Assembly: GCA_020205615.1 (NCBI GenBank)
Contig: CM035170.1
Location: 10,348,311 to 10,412,310 of the forward strand
Origin: Panax quinquefolius
Lineage: Eukaryota > Streptophyta > Magnoliopsida > Apiales > Araliaceae
DNA length: 64,000 nucleotides
Reading direction: 5' to 3'
The notes below the pieces were generated by a model. It did not search any database and was not told the DNA's origin. It was given only the letters and a program-made list of their open reading frames with translations. The first letter of the stretch is position 1, and each line of letters opens with the position of its first letter. The position numbers were made by a program, and so were the translations under genes. Positions 23,895 to 35,260 of the stretch are shown here, one piece after another.

Positions 23895-24670
23895 TGAATG
23901 TAAACGACACAGTTATTTTTAAGTGGTTCAGAGCACTCAAAGCTCCTAGTCCACTCTTCTACTCAACGAGTAGGATATCCACTAAGGATGTCTTTTACAA
24001 TCTTCTGAATCACACAGATTCCTTCTGAGACCCGTGATCAGGAACTTCTAGTTTACTCTTGAACTCTTCAAGTCCAGCAGACTTGGCTTTCTTACAGTTC
24101 ACTACGAACTCTTCAAGTCCAGCAGACTTGGTACACTTCTTCAGTTGATTGGTCATTGTTGAGTTCTTGATGGTTGCTACTCAGTTGTTGTGTAAGCACT
24201 GGTTCGTTAAGGACTGAGTAGCTGAGCAAGCTTTGCAATATCTCAGATCGTAGAGTTGAGCTTGAGAGAGATGTTCACGTTGTTTGATTAATGCTTGCTT
24301 AATCTCTCTCATCTGTCTGATCTGTATATATGTGATGTTAAAAACTATCCATTGGATCCATCCGTTATGGCATTAAATGCATCTGAACTTTCTGTACTGT
24401 GATGGAGACATTTCTGCACAACTTCTAAATTCTGCATTCTGGCCCACTGACACTGCAGGCTGCTTTCTCACCTACCACCTGAAAAGGTGTTTTGTCCCTC
24501 TTACCCATGGTACTATCCTTAGCTTCTTCATTACGCTTCTTTGTTTCATACTAAGGATATTTCATATATTCTGGGACTGATGAGTACTGCAGCCTCTAGG
24601 ATCCATTCCTTACTTGTTGAAAACACAGATCATGAAGCTTGACGTTTTTTGACATGAGACAGATGATGCT

Positions 24671-25021
24671 CTACGATTTGGATCGTGATGTTCTACGATT
24701 TAGATCATAGTGTCTTTGACATCTTTGCATACTACGAAGCTATTAGTTCGAGAGCACTACGATTTCCCTTAATCCTTCGCACACTACGATCTTCTCTTGC
24801 TCGTGTTGTTGACTCTACGTTCCCGAGAGCACACTACGATCGTTGACTTGTAAAACTTCATGTTTCCTTCAACATACTGTGATCGTACAATTGGCTCGGC
24901 AAACGTTGGGACCACTCTACAATTTTGGAAGAGTCCCCTTCCAGGCAAGCACACTACGATCTTCAGGCTCTACGTTTTTTGCCTTGACTTCTACAATGTT
25001 GATCAGATTGATGCACTACGA
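24671..25021. repeat. Cluster of CTACGAT motifs in the copia LTR
   Basis: Exact CTACGAT occurs at 24671, 24693, 24757, 24784, 24834, 24954 and 25015, with near matches (CTACGAA, CTACGTT) between them, mostly preceded by CA or CT. This is half of the palindrome CTACGATCGTAG found throughout the internal region. Confidence 0.85.
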
Positions 25022-25241
25022 TTTCTTCAAGACTAATTTATTACATCTTAAGATCAACCTAACAGTTTTGATCTTTCTATCTATACATTCTTTATCAGAA
25101 TGGTACACATTGAAAGCTTAGATCAACCTAACAACTTTGATCTATCACTAAGTCCTTGTACATATATTCATTTAAGGACCTTACAAATAATCATGAATAT
25201 ATACATTAAAACATCAAATCATAATATGCATTCTCCCAACA

Positions 25242-25260
25242 ATCTCCCCCTATTTGATGT
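25242..25260 (-). promoter_or_regulatory. Polypurine tract of the copia element
   Basis: On the minus strand, ATCAAATAGGGGGAGATT lies directly before the TG of the 3' LTR. Five more AGGGGGAG copies on the same strand lie upstream at 25759-25766, 25841-25848, 27173-27180, 27212-27219 and 27301-27308. Confidence 0.8.
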
Positions 25261-25447
25261 TGACATAACCAAGGAGATTTGTTGTCATGATTATTAGTGA
25301 CTAGATGCATTTGCAGGAAATTTAAACATGACTTAGTATTTCAGTGAGCAGCTGAAATTTCTAGAGAATAAGTATGAATTTATTGATGATCAGAAGATAT
25401 TATAATTCAGCATTACATCAATAGGTAGTTTAAGTTTTAACTTATCT

Positions 25448-28400
25448 CTATTTCCTTGACCTCTTATGTGGAGGTGGGTTGGCATACTCCTCAGCCCTTC
25501 TTTTCCTTTGAGCTTCCTCATTTCTTGCTAACTCTTCCAGCTCGCTTAGACTTAGAGCTGGATTCTCCTCATGTCTGCGCATGAATGCAGGATCTCCAGT
25601 TGGCATTCTTATGCGTACAGTAGTCACGTCTTGTGAGCTGGGAGTTGGCTCTTGACGACTCAGAGGAATAGCTGTCACAATTGCCTGCTGACTAGATCGT
25701 TGAGTCTGATGATGTCTTGCAGGAGGGCTTCGTGATGACTGAGCATGAAATTGACTTCTCCCCCTTTCTTGAGTTCCATGGCCTCCTCTGCCTCTGCCTT
25801 GGCTTCCCTGTCCTCCTTGATCTTGTTTCCCTTTATTATTCTCCCCCTTTATGTCAGCATCAAGGGTTCGAATATCTGCAGACAACCGATTAACTCCTTG
25901 AACAAGCTCATTCAGTTGGCTTTGGGTTTGAGCAATGTCCTCTCTATTTTCCTTGATCTGTTTTTTAGCTTTAGCTTCTTTATTTTGGAGGACTGTCAGA
26001 ATCATATCATTATGCTTCTCCTGATTGGCATAAGATTTCTGGAAGTCATAGACAGAAGCTTTCAAGTTGAGAATATTGTCCAGCATAATTTGATGTTGAC
26101 GATCTTGGTGTTTCTGCATTTCAAGTACAGCCTCTCTTTGCTTGGCAGCAACCTGGAAGTGGATCTCATCTCTGTCTGACATACTCTTCAGAATCTCTTT
26201 GATAATTTCCCTTAGCCTCTTTGTAAGCTCAGTGTTCATAGTGCCAGGGAAATTGTTTGCAGCTGTTATCATTTGATTCAGCCGGATGTTAAGGAGATCA
26301 GAGTGAGATTCCAAACTTGCTTCAATAGACTTGATCATCTGCTCAGAAGTTTCTTTCAAGTCATCCTTGGTGGGCAGGCTTGGTAAGGTATCATTTGCAT
26401 GAGGATTGTCCATTGGAGGGGTTCTTGGTTGGGATTGATCTTGCAAATTGTATAGAGCAACATCAAGACTGAAGTAGTCATGTGATGAGGAGGATGGTAT
26501 ATTAGCTGGAAGGGCTTGGGTGTGGATGTCTGGGATAGGTGACTCTACGATTTTAATGTTGGACTCTACGATGTGGCTTGAGTCTGGAGTCGTAGAGTTA
26601 GTGATTTGAGGGAGCAGCGTAAGGTTGATTTCTTCTGGTTCTTCAGTTACAGAATTTTGGGATTCTGCAACTGGAAACTGATTTACTGGATTGAGAATCA
26701 CTTCTAGCCATTTAGGAAATTCATAGAAATAGCTAAATGAAGATGATGGTAAGTGATTATCTCTGAATTTGATAGGAATAGATAATACCTCAGAGTTGTC
26801 TTTTGATGAGGAATGGTTGGTTAACAGCTTCTTGGCAAAGATGACTATCCCTAGAAATCCATTAGCCAGAACTGAGATTGTTGGATATTCCTTGAAGCTC
26901 CAGAACATGTGATCCCATGAATTCAGGATTTGAGCTTGATGATATGCCATCATGGGTAGGTAGGAAAACAGTTGAGTGTACAGATAGCTCATATATCCAT
27001 CTTTCCCTACTCCAGTGATTTCAAGCTCATTATCATCATCATCATCATCCTCTTCCTCTTCATTGTTTTCTTCTGAAGATTCCATTATCTCAATGGTCTC
27101 TGGAAGTTTTGGCATTGGTTCCACTTTATCTTGGTCAGGGACCTCTTCTTCAGCCATTGGGATATCATGAGGCTCCCCCTCAACATGAACATCTTTTCAG
27201 AGGTTTAGAAACTCCCCCTCAGCTGGTACAACTTTTTCTTGAGCTGTAGACTTTTCCGCACCTCAGCTGGTGTATACTCAATCATGAGAATTTCAGGGAT
27301 CTCCCCCTCAGCTGGAGCACTATCCTCTTCGTTTGCTTGGGGTAGTTCTACTTTTGCAGCCATATTCTTGGCTTCCTTCTTCAGCACTTTTTCATTTTCA
27401 AGAATATACTTCTTGCCCAGCTTCCTCTTTGATTTACTGGGTTTAGCCACCATTTCTGGATTCTCTTAAGTCTTTGCTTTGCCATGTTGAACAGCCACTC
27501 TTCTTGAAGCAGCTTCTTCCATTTTTGCCACACTTGGCCCGGGTCTCGAGAAATGCAAGAGAGACTCTACGATCGAAGAAACTGTTGGTCTTTTGGACTT
27601 ATGACCAGTTTTGTTCTTCTTTAGGATCTGTGATATGGTGGCTTGATCCTCTTCAGCTTCTTCTTGTTGTTGCATCTTCCTTAGCCTCCTTAGAGTCTCT
27701 ATGTCAGAGGACTCTATAGGAATGTCAGTTGTAGATCCTTGAGGCTCTTCAATTTGTCTTGCCCTTAGCTTTCTCTTGCCCTTGCTTTTTCTGGCAAGAG
27801 TAGAGGGTTCTCCCTTTTCTGCTTCTCCTTCTTCTTTAACTTCTCTGACAACAGACATGCCTCCTGGAAAGGCTACCTCCTTTAGTTCCCCAATTCTCTC
27901 ACTGGACTCTGTCATTATTCGAACAAACTCAGCAGGGTTTCTTTCCCAGTTCTTAACAACTGCTGGGTCATTCTTCGATTAGGGTTGATGGCTTCTCCTT
28001 CATCATCCCCAATTTTGTCACCCAGTGCAGATTGCAGAATGATGCTTATGAATCTCCCATACAGCATCTTCGGGGTGCTCTTTGATTTCTTCGAGTTGAC
28101 TATCCACTTGTCGATCCACTCGAGCAATACAGCCCCATAGTTGAGTTGTGTACCATGAACCATGGCCGTCATGAGCTTAAGCTGAGTCTCATTTACCGAG
28201 TCATGACCTGAGCTTTTACAGCAGATGCATTTCCCAATAATGTCAGCCAAAAATTCGTACCTCTGAGGGAACTCCTTCTTTTTGTAGCCTTTCACAGAGG
28301 GGTTCTTCTTGTGATGCATTTTCTTCAGTCCCTCTTGGAAGCCTATGCTGTCTAGAAATGGGTGCCCCACATTCTTGAAACCTAGGGCCAGGTTGAAGTC

Positions 28401-28637
28401 ATCTTCCCTGAGTCTCATTTCTACTCCCTTTACTCGAGTAGTGATGGTGTTGTGTTCGTACACTCCATTCTTGTAGAACTCCTTCACTAACTTTGGATAG
28501 ATGAGTGTGTCGGTGCTCAACGCCTCTTCGAGACCCGCCTTTTTGAGTAAGGCCAGCGTCTTGTGAAATTTTGGTGGAGCATTCTTGAACTCGTCAAAAT
28601 AGAGTCTGTAGCCTGAAATTGCATTTGAAGCAGCCAT
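25448..28637 (-). pseudogene. Envelope-like frame downstream of pol, broken into four parts
   Basis: Four consecutive minus-strand open frames form one ancestral reading frame. Part 1 (28637-27915, 240 residues, MAASNAISGYRLYFDEF...) resembles what is called the putative plant transposon protein domain. Part 2 (27915-27466) follows after a one-base shift near 27950. Part 3 (27453-27205) is in frame with part 2 behind a single TAA. Part 4 (27157-25448, 569 residues) follows another shift. Part 4 has an acidic run (residues 29-46), one hydrophobic segment (about 91-112, NGFLGIVIFAKKLL), a long charged coiled-coil-like stretch (about 265-440), an RG-rich part (about 455-480) and a basic end (PPPHKRSRK). 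No signal peptide is evident. Position fits the env-like gene of Sireviruses; an actual envelope function is unproven. Confidence 0.7.
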
Positions 28638-29460
28638 TGATTCTGTAGTTGAGAAATGAGATACGACTGAGCTTTCTTTTGATTTAGGGTTTTGCTTTGA
28701 GAGAAAGAGAGAGAGATAATCTTTTGAACTTCAGATTTCAAAAACACGGTTTCAATTTGTACTTGTAACTTCCCTCTCTCTTTTTGACTTAGTGGGACAG
28801 GTGTCGCCTTTTGCTTGGCTCTACGATTTTGACTGTGCAGGAATGTACTGATTTTCCCTTTGAGTCTTCAGAAGTTCTTAGGATGACTATGATCGTAGAG
28901 GTAGTCTTTTGTTCGTTGAGTCTGTCCTGCGATCGTCGAGTCTGTCCGGCAGTCGTTGAGTTTGTCCTGCGATCGTCGAGTCTGTTTGGCAGTCGTTGAG
29001 TCTGATCTGCGATCGTCGAGTCTGTCTGGCAGTCGTTGAGTCTGATCAGCATTCGTAGAGTCTGTGTGGCATTCGTTGAGTCTGATCAGCATTCGTAGAG
29101 TCTGTCCTACGATCGTCGAGTCTGTCTGGATCCTTGTGAAGAGTTTTTAACTAAGCATTCTTATTAAGGTAACTCAAGAAGGGCCAACCTCTTGGTGTGA
29201 TTCAAGGGTTAGGTTTGTCCCTGAGGCACCTCTTAGAGAGATTGCTTTGTTATGAAGCTTGTCATCACAGGATTCACTTTGCTTTGTTGAAAGGGCTTTT
29301 GGTCATTGTCGAGTCTGCACTATGATAGTTGAGTCTTTGCTACGATCGTTGAGATAGTTGTCTGTTCAGCTCTACGATCCTGAACTTTCCTTGATCATGT
29401 CTACGATTTTGAGTACAGCCTTTGTATCTGTCATGGTTAGCACAATCTAGAGCATACATT
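28638..29460 (-). other. Non-coding spacer between pol and env-like frame
   Basis: No reading frame is supported here. It carries CTACGAT/ATCGTAG motifs at about 28821, 28892, 29340, 29375 and 29400, flanking an exact 20-bp tandem array (28913-29132). A pyrimidine-rich run (TCTCTCTCTTTCTCTC on the minus-strand complement, about 28688-28720) lies just ahead of the env-like start. The spacer is where a splice acceptor or an internal initiation signal for the env-like frame would have to lie. Confidence 0.6.
28913..29132. repeat. Eleven-unit, 20-bp tandem array (TCGTCGAGTCTGTCTGGCAG type)
   Basis: Eleven units with an exact 20-base period. Each starts TCGT(T/C/A)GAGTCTG and ends in CTGCGA, GGCAG, CAGCAT or a variant. 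The first half of each unit is a form of the TCGTAGAGTC half-palindrome seen elsewhere in the element, and units ending GA join the next TCG to make GATCGTCGAG. Alternate units are more alike, giving a 40-bp higher-order period. Because 20 is not a multiple of 3, short antisense open frames through it are incidental. Confidence 0.93.
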
Positions 29461-32400
29461 TCATGGTTGAATATTTAGCATGCCTAGCTCACTAATTAAC
29501 TTGTTAAATCTGGATTCATCTAGTGGTTTTGTAAAAACATCAGCAAGTTGATTTTCAGTAGGGATATATTTTAAAGATATAGTTCCATTTTGCACATGAT
29601 CCCTAATGAAGTGATACCTTATTTCTATATGCTTGGTCCTAGAATGCATGACAGGATTATGAGTTATGGCACTTGTGTTATCACAGTGTATGGGAATAGA
29701 TTTGAAATCGAACCCATAGTTAGCTAGCTGATTTCTCATCCATAAGATCTCGAAAGCACAAAGAATGCCCCAAAGAAAGATATATTCAAACCTTCGCAGT
29801 TGAAGTAGACTCTGAGTTTTGTTTTTTGCTAAACCAGGACATAAGTCTGTTCCCAAGAAGTTGACAGTGCCATCGGTACTTTTTCTATCTATTTTGCATC
29901 CTGCAAAATCAACATCTGTGTATCCTATTAGTTCAAATGAGGATTCCTTGGGATACCACAGCCCCAAGTAGGGTGTACCCTTGAGATACCTGAAGATCCT
30001 CTTTACAGCAGACAAATGTGACTCTTTAGGGTTAGCCTGAAATCTAGCACATATGCATGTTGCAAACATTATATCTGGTCTACTGGTAGTTAGGTATAAA
30101 AGAGACCCTATCATACCTCTGTATTGAGTGGTATCAATATTTTTACCTTTCTCATCCTTGTCAAGCTTGGTTGCATGAGCAATTGGTGTTTTCATGGGAG
30201 AGGCTGATTCTATGCCGTACTTCTTTAGTAAGTCTTTGATGTATTTGGCTTGGTTGATGAATATTCCTTCATCAGTCTGCTTCACTTGCAGTCCAAGGAA
30301 GAAATTCAGCTCACCCATCATGCTCATTTCAAACTTGCTCTGCATTAGCTTAGAGAATCTCTTACATAACTTTTCGTCAGTAGAACCAAAAATGATATCA
30401 TCAACATATATTTGAACTAGTAAGACTTTGTCTTTATGCTTTCTTAGAAATAGTGTGGTATCTACTCTACCTCTAGTGAATCCATTTTCTATTAAGAAGT
30501 TAGTCAGTGTTTCATACCATGCTCTAGGTGCTTGTTTAAGACCATATAAAGCTTTATCTAATCTATAGACATAATTGGAAAGAGATGGATTGATGAAACC
30601 TGGAGGTTGTTCTACGTAGACTTCTTCTTGAAGCTCTCCATTTAGAAATGCACTCTTGACATCCATCTGGAAGACTTTGAACTTCATGTGGGCAGCAAAG
30701 GCAAGAAAGATTCTGATGGCTTCTAGTCTAGCAACGGGTGCAAATATCTCATCATAGTCAATTCTTTCTTCTTGAGAGTAACCCTTTGCCACTAATCTTG
30801 CCTTATTTCTGGTAATGACCCCATCTTCATCCATTTTGTTCCTGAAGACCCACTTGGTTCCTATGACAGGATGACTCTTTGGTTTAGGCACTAATCTCCA
30901 AACTTTACTTCGTTCAAATTGGTTGAGTTCTTCCTGCATGGCTTCTATCCAACTGGAGTCTTCCAAAGCATCCTCTATCTTCTTTGGCTCTATCTGTGAT
31001 AGGAAGCTTAGATAAAAGCATTCATTCTGAGTAGCAGCTCTTGTTTTGACTCTTGCACTTGGATCTCCAATGATTAGATCCTGAGTGTGATCTCTTGCCC
31101 ATCTGTTCCCGGTTGGGACATCTGTCCTGATGCCTTCCTGTCTTAGGTCTTCAAGGTCTATCTCTTCTTCTTGGAGTGGAGGCTCGCTGTCCTGGATGGA
31201 CCTTTCTATGATTTCATTATCATGCTCTACGACTTCACTATCTGGCACTACGATCGTAGTGTTGAGCTCGACGATTGCATTCGTAGTGTCTGTACTATCG
31301 GTCGTAGTGTCTTGAGGCACTGCTTTGTCTAAGTCAGTTTCATCAAAGATGATGTGTATTGAGACTTTGACATTCAGTGTCTTCTTGTTGAACACCCTGT
31401 AAGCTTTGCTGTCTGTGGCATATCCAAGAAAGATCCCTTCGTCTGACTTGGGCTGGAATTTTGTCAGATACTGCTTTCCATTGTTGAGAATATAGCATGC
31501 ACAGCCAAAGACATGGAAATAGCTGACACTTGGCTTCCTTCCTTTCCACAGTTCGTAGGGTGTCTTCTTGATCGTAGAGTGAATTAATGATCTGTTCTGT
31601 GTGTAGCATGCAGTGTTGACAGCTTCTGCCCAGAAGTATTCAGGCAGACGAGCTGCTGCTAGTAGAGTCCTTCCGGCCTCTATCAGGGTTTTGTTCTTTC
31701 TTTTAGCAACTCCATTTTGTTGAGGAGTTTGTGGAGCTGAGAAGTTATGACTGATGCCATTGTCTGAGCAGAACTTGTCTATCTCTGAGAAATTGAATTC
31801 TCTCCATGATCACTCCTTATTGCCTTGATTTTCTCTCCTTTCTCATTCATCACCAGTCTGAACATCTTGATTAATTCAGAGCTAGTTTCATCCTTTGAAG
31901 TTAGGAAGAATACCCATGTGAATCTGGTGTGATTAATCACAACCTGACGGTGTATCTTTTTCCTCCAAGGCCGTTGTTGGGATTGGCCCAAAGAGATCCA
32001 TGTGGAGCAACTGCAGGGCTTGTCAATGGAGTTAAGCGGACTTTGCTCTTGAATGAGCTTCGGTTTGTTTTCCAAGTGGCGTGCGTTGCGTGGCCTTTCC
32101 TTCACAAAGTTGAACTTGGGCAGACCAGCTACGAGATCTTTTGATGCCAGTTTGGACATGGTTTTGAAGTTTAAGTGAGACAGCCTTCTATGCCATAGCC
32201 AACTCATTTCCTCGGATGCTTTTAACATAAAACATATTATTTCATCAGAGCTTAGTTGACCAAGATCTACTATATAGACATTTCCTTCTCTTGTTCCGAT
32301 CAGCTTTATGGCAGATGTCTTCAAATCTCTGACTTGACATTGATTATTGAGAAATGTTACTTGGTAACCCTTGTCGCAGAGTTGGCTGATGCTTAGAAGG

Positions 32401-32620
32401 TTGTGTTGAAGTCCTTCCACGTAAGCTACTTTCTTTGAAAGATCTTGCACCATTGCCAGTGAGAGCCATATCCTCTTGTCTTGCGCCGTTATCTCCAAAG
32501 ATGACCGAGGACCCTCCTTTCTACATAGTCGGATAGTAGAGCTTTGTTCCCTGTCATATGCCTCGAGCAACCACTATCCAGATACCATGTTGAGGTCGTG
32601 GAGCTCTTTTCCTGTCAAAA
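29461..32620 (-). pseudogene. Copia pol: protease, integrase, RT, RNase H, broken
   Basis: The protease active site region (DSGCSRHMTG) is at about 32600-32545. A 263-residue frame (32570-31779) holds the GAG-pre-integrase motif WHRRLSHLNF and the start of the integrase core. The core then continues through frameshifts to about 31340. A 644-residue frame (31395-29461) has an acidic linker, RT (about residues 166-410, with [19 protein letters not shown], catalytic YVDDI at 330-334) and RNase H (TDVDFAG at 493-499, [28 protein letters not shown]). Residues 516-547 (29850-29755) are read in a wrong frame between two compensating shifts, so the RNase H centre is lost although the frame stays open. 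Integrase is inactive. The RT part is the best preserved coding region of the window. Confidence 0.9.
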
Positions 32621-32776
32621 CATTTGAACCTTCATTTTGGTACCCATATTTGCATGGGTCCTTCTTTGTTAGTGCCTTTGGGGACCCAAATTTGTCTAAT
32701 CTTGGGTCTCACATGCATGAAATATATATAAAAAACTTTGTATCCCTATGACCATATTTATTGCATATGAAACATT

Positions 32777-35260
32777 TGTGACGCCCCCAAAATAGGTATA
32801 CAACACCCATTCTGAGTCACCAAATACATGGTACAGAAAGCAAACTACAACTTCAATAATACAATTGTCGTGCAAAATACGACAACACATACTGTGAGTT
32901 TAAATACAAATATTGTCTTCTAGACAATATCCACACTCAAATAAGTCCTCATTACAATTATTCAAACACTATTTTACGTAAATAGTGAGGACTAAAAACA
33001 TCTTTCTAGAACCATCACTCCGCACTCTAACTAGTTCTCGCTATATTCTCACCTCCTGAGAAAAATGGAACAAATAGGAAAAGGGTGAGCTCAACTAGCC
33101 CAGTAAAGAATATTATGACTAAGATAATATACAACAAATTATCATTAGTCTTCAACAGGGAAAAATCTGATAAAATATAATAGACAACAAGTTTTAGATC
33201 AGCAATTTGCAATGAAACAACAATCCATTAGAAGAGTCAAGTAGAGAATGAGTTCTACTATCTTCTAAGATTTAAAAGTCCATCATCAATTTTATCCCTA
33301 TAACAACAATCAATATACATCTTTAATCAATATTCATCTTTGCATTACAGGCCAAAGATTTTCATTTGTATCACCAGTTAGTCATGTTCATCTCAACACC
33401 TGTTCATCTTCGCACTACAGGCCAAAGATATTCATCAATTAATCATTCATCTTTGCACTACAGGCCAAAGATATTCAGTAATATCATCATTTAGGACTGA
33501 GGATGATGAAAAATATTTTAAAGAAAACGAATCCAGTGAGACAGAAGGACAAATAGTAAGGATTCGTATAACAGTTTATCCAAGATCAATAATACTCCAT
33601 AATAACCAATTTTGAAGCAAAATTCAAAAATAAAGATCAAAACATGGATACAATCAAAAATAGTAACCATAATGACATCTTGGACAAAAAGAAGAAAATT
33701 TTATTTTTCGGTGAATAGTGCCGTATTCGTGAATAGTGATGTATATGTGAATAATGTCGTATACGTGAATAGTAACCCCGACACAAAAAGTTCCAAATTT
33801 GATAAAAAGTTCATACCAACATTTTGGTATAATGATATTGAAGAAAATATCATTTTAAGAAGAATATAACATCCCTTACCTCAAAATATCAGTACTTCTG
33901 ATCGGAATATCGGTATAAGGCTGAAGAAAACTTGCACTAATGAATAGAAACTCACAAAGTATCTAAATACTCACAAAATACACTCAATAATCTAGAGAGA
34001 GAAAGCTTATGTTTCTGGTGTGATTTTCAATTCTAACTTAGCCCTCTATTTATAGGAAAATGTTAGCAGACTTGACCTGCAACCTGATGGCTTTACCTGC
34101 TACTATTCCCACCCACCTCATTTGAAATAAAATTCAGCACATTTCTTTACCAACCACAAGTGGGGCCCACTCAATTCTAGAATTTTCCACCAAAATGCTA
34201 AATTCAGATACTTCAACAATTTCTGAACCAGTTACCTCTTAAAATTCATAACAAATCATACGTTCATTTTTAACGGTTCAAAATTTGTAGACATATACTC
34301 AACTTATATATGTATAACATATCCAAAAATTACAACGATCCAACGGTCGGATTAAAAATTATAACTCACGCAATATATCTCAAAAAACACCGGGTTTAAT
34401 TTTTAATACCTTCATTCAAACAAAAAATACTTGATAAAACACCTCAACATTAACTCTTTCATTTTTAACCACAATAAATATATCCAACATTTATATCCAC
34501 ATAAAATAAATATTTTCTTATCATATGAATCAATAATTAATTATTCACAAATAATATTACGAAATCACATTTATGATAACCAAAGTAGCTCACACAGAAG
34601 AGGGGGCTTTCCAATAAGAATTTCTCCTTCTTGGCGCCTTGATTAGGTGACCAAATCTCTCCTTGATGTAACTTTCTAGACATTGCCAATAATGCTATCT
34701 AATAATATTATTCAAATAATATGAATTATTGATCCGATAATGGGAAATACATGCGTTGACAATTATTGAAATAACAATAATATAAAATATCAACGCAAAG
34801 AATTATTGAATCAATAAAATAAAATATTGAATAATAACTACTTTAACAATTATTGAGTAGTGCCTTCTTTACGTAAGGATCAATAATTCATCAATCTCGC
34901 ATCCATGCCAGCGTTATTGTATTTTAACCACCGGTATTCTAACAATGTTAAGTTTAATGATAATAACTACGTCGTTATTTATAAAAACTCAAACTTGTCG
35001 TTTTCTTCATCCGACAATTATTCTGTTATGGGGCCAACAAATGACTGCGCCGTCGTACGAATATTTCCCGATAACAAGAATATTCCACGACCAAATGAAT
35101 ATTCCCCGACAACAATGATTATTTTATATCCACTTTGCATATTTTGCAAAATTTGCACATTTCACCCATAACCAGAGAATTATATCAAATTAATACCTTA
35201 TTATTCACAATAATAATTAGAGAAAATTCGATTTTATTTATAATAAGTTGGGGTCTTACA
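32777..35260 (-). mobile_element. Solo gypsy LTR (subfamily B) inside the copia element
   Basis: A complete minus-strand LTR: TGTAAGACCCC at 35260 down to GTCACA at 32777, 2484 bp. The flanks are ACATT (32772-32776) and ACATC (35261-35265), a 5-bp target duplication with one mismatch, and the copia sequence resumes on both sides. There is no internal region, so the element was lost by LTR-LTR recombination. It has the B-type stem-loop repeats (about 33348-33480), TACTATTCAC units (33715-33775) and TATAAATA (34054-34047). Being inserted in the copia element, it is younger than it. Confidence 0.93.
34047..34054 (-). promoter_or_regulatory. TATA box of the solo LTR
   Basis: TATAAATA on the minus strand in the usual CCTATAAATAGAGGGC context. 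Confidence 0.65.

Larger units (their letters stand above)
23697..25241 (-). mobile_element. 3' LTR of the copia element (1545 bp)
   Basis: In plus orientation it reads TGTTAGTTCCTAG...TTCTCCCAACA, i.e. TG...CA on both strands. The right copy of the LTR at 37317 repeats its first ~390 bp. Inside are two copies of GTTATAGCAGATATAGCA (23858-23894), two copies of CTCTTCAAGTCCAGCAGACTTGG (about 24064 and 24110) and a cluster of CTACGAT motifs (24671-25021). A TATATA stretch at about 24325-24332 could be its minus-strand promoter. Confidence 0.88.

Noticed and set aside
25745..26179. 144-codon plus-strand frame
   Set aside because: Antisense shadow of the env-like reading frame on the minus strand.
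28789..29092. Minus-strand frames coding repeated short peptides
   Set aside because: They are produced by the 20-bp array, whose period is not a multiple of three, so all frames give repeated peptides.
28913..29132. CRISPR array
   Set aside because: Contiguous 20-bp tandem repeats without unique spacers, in a plant retrotransposon.
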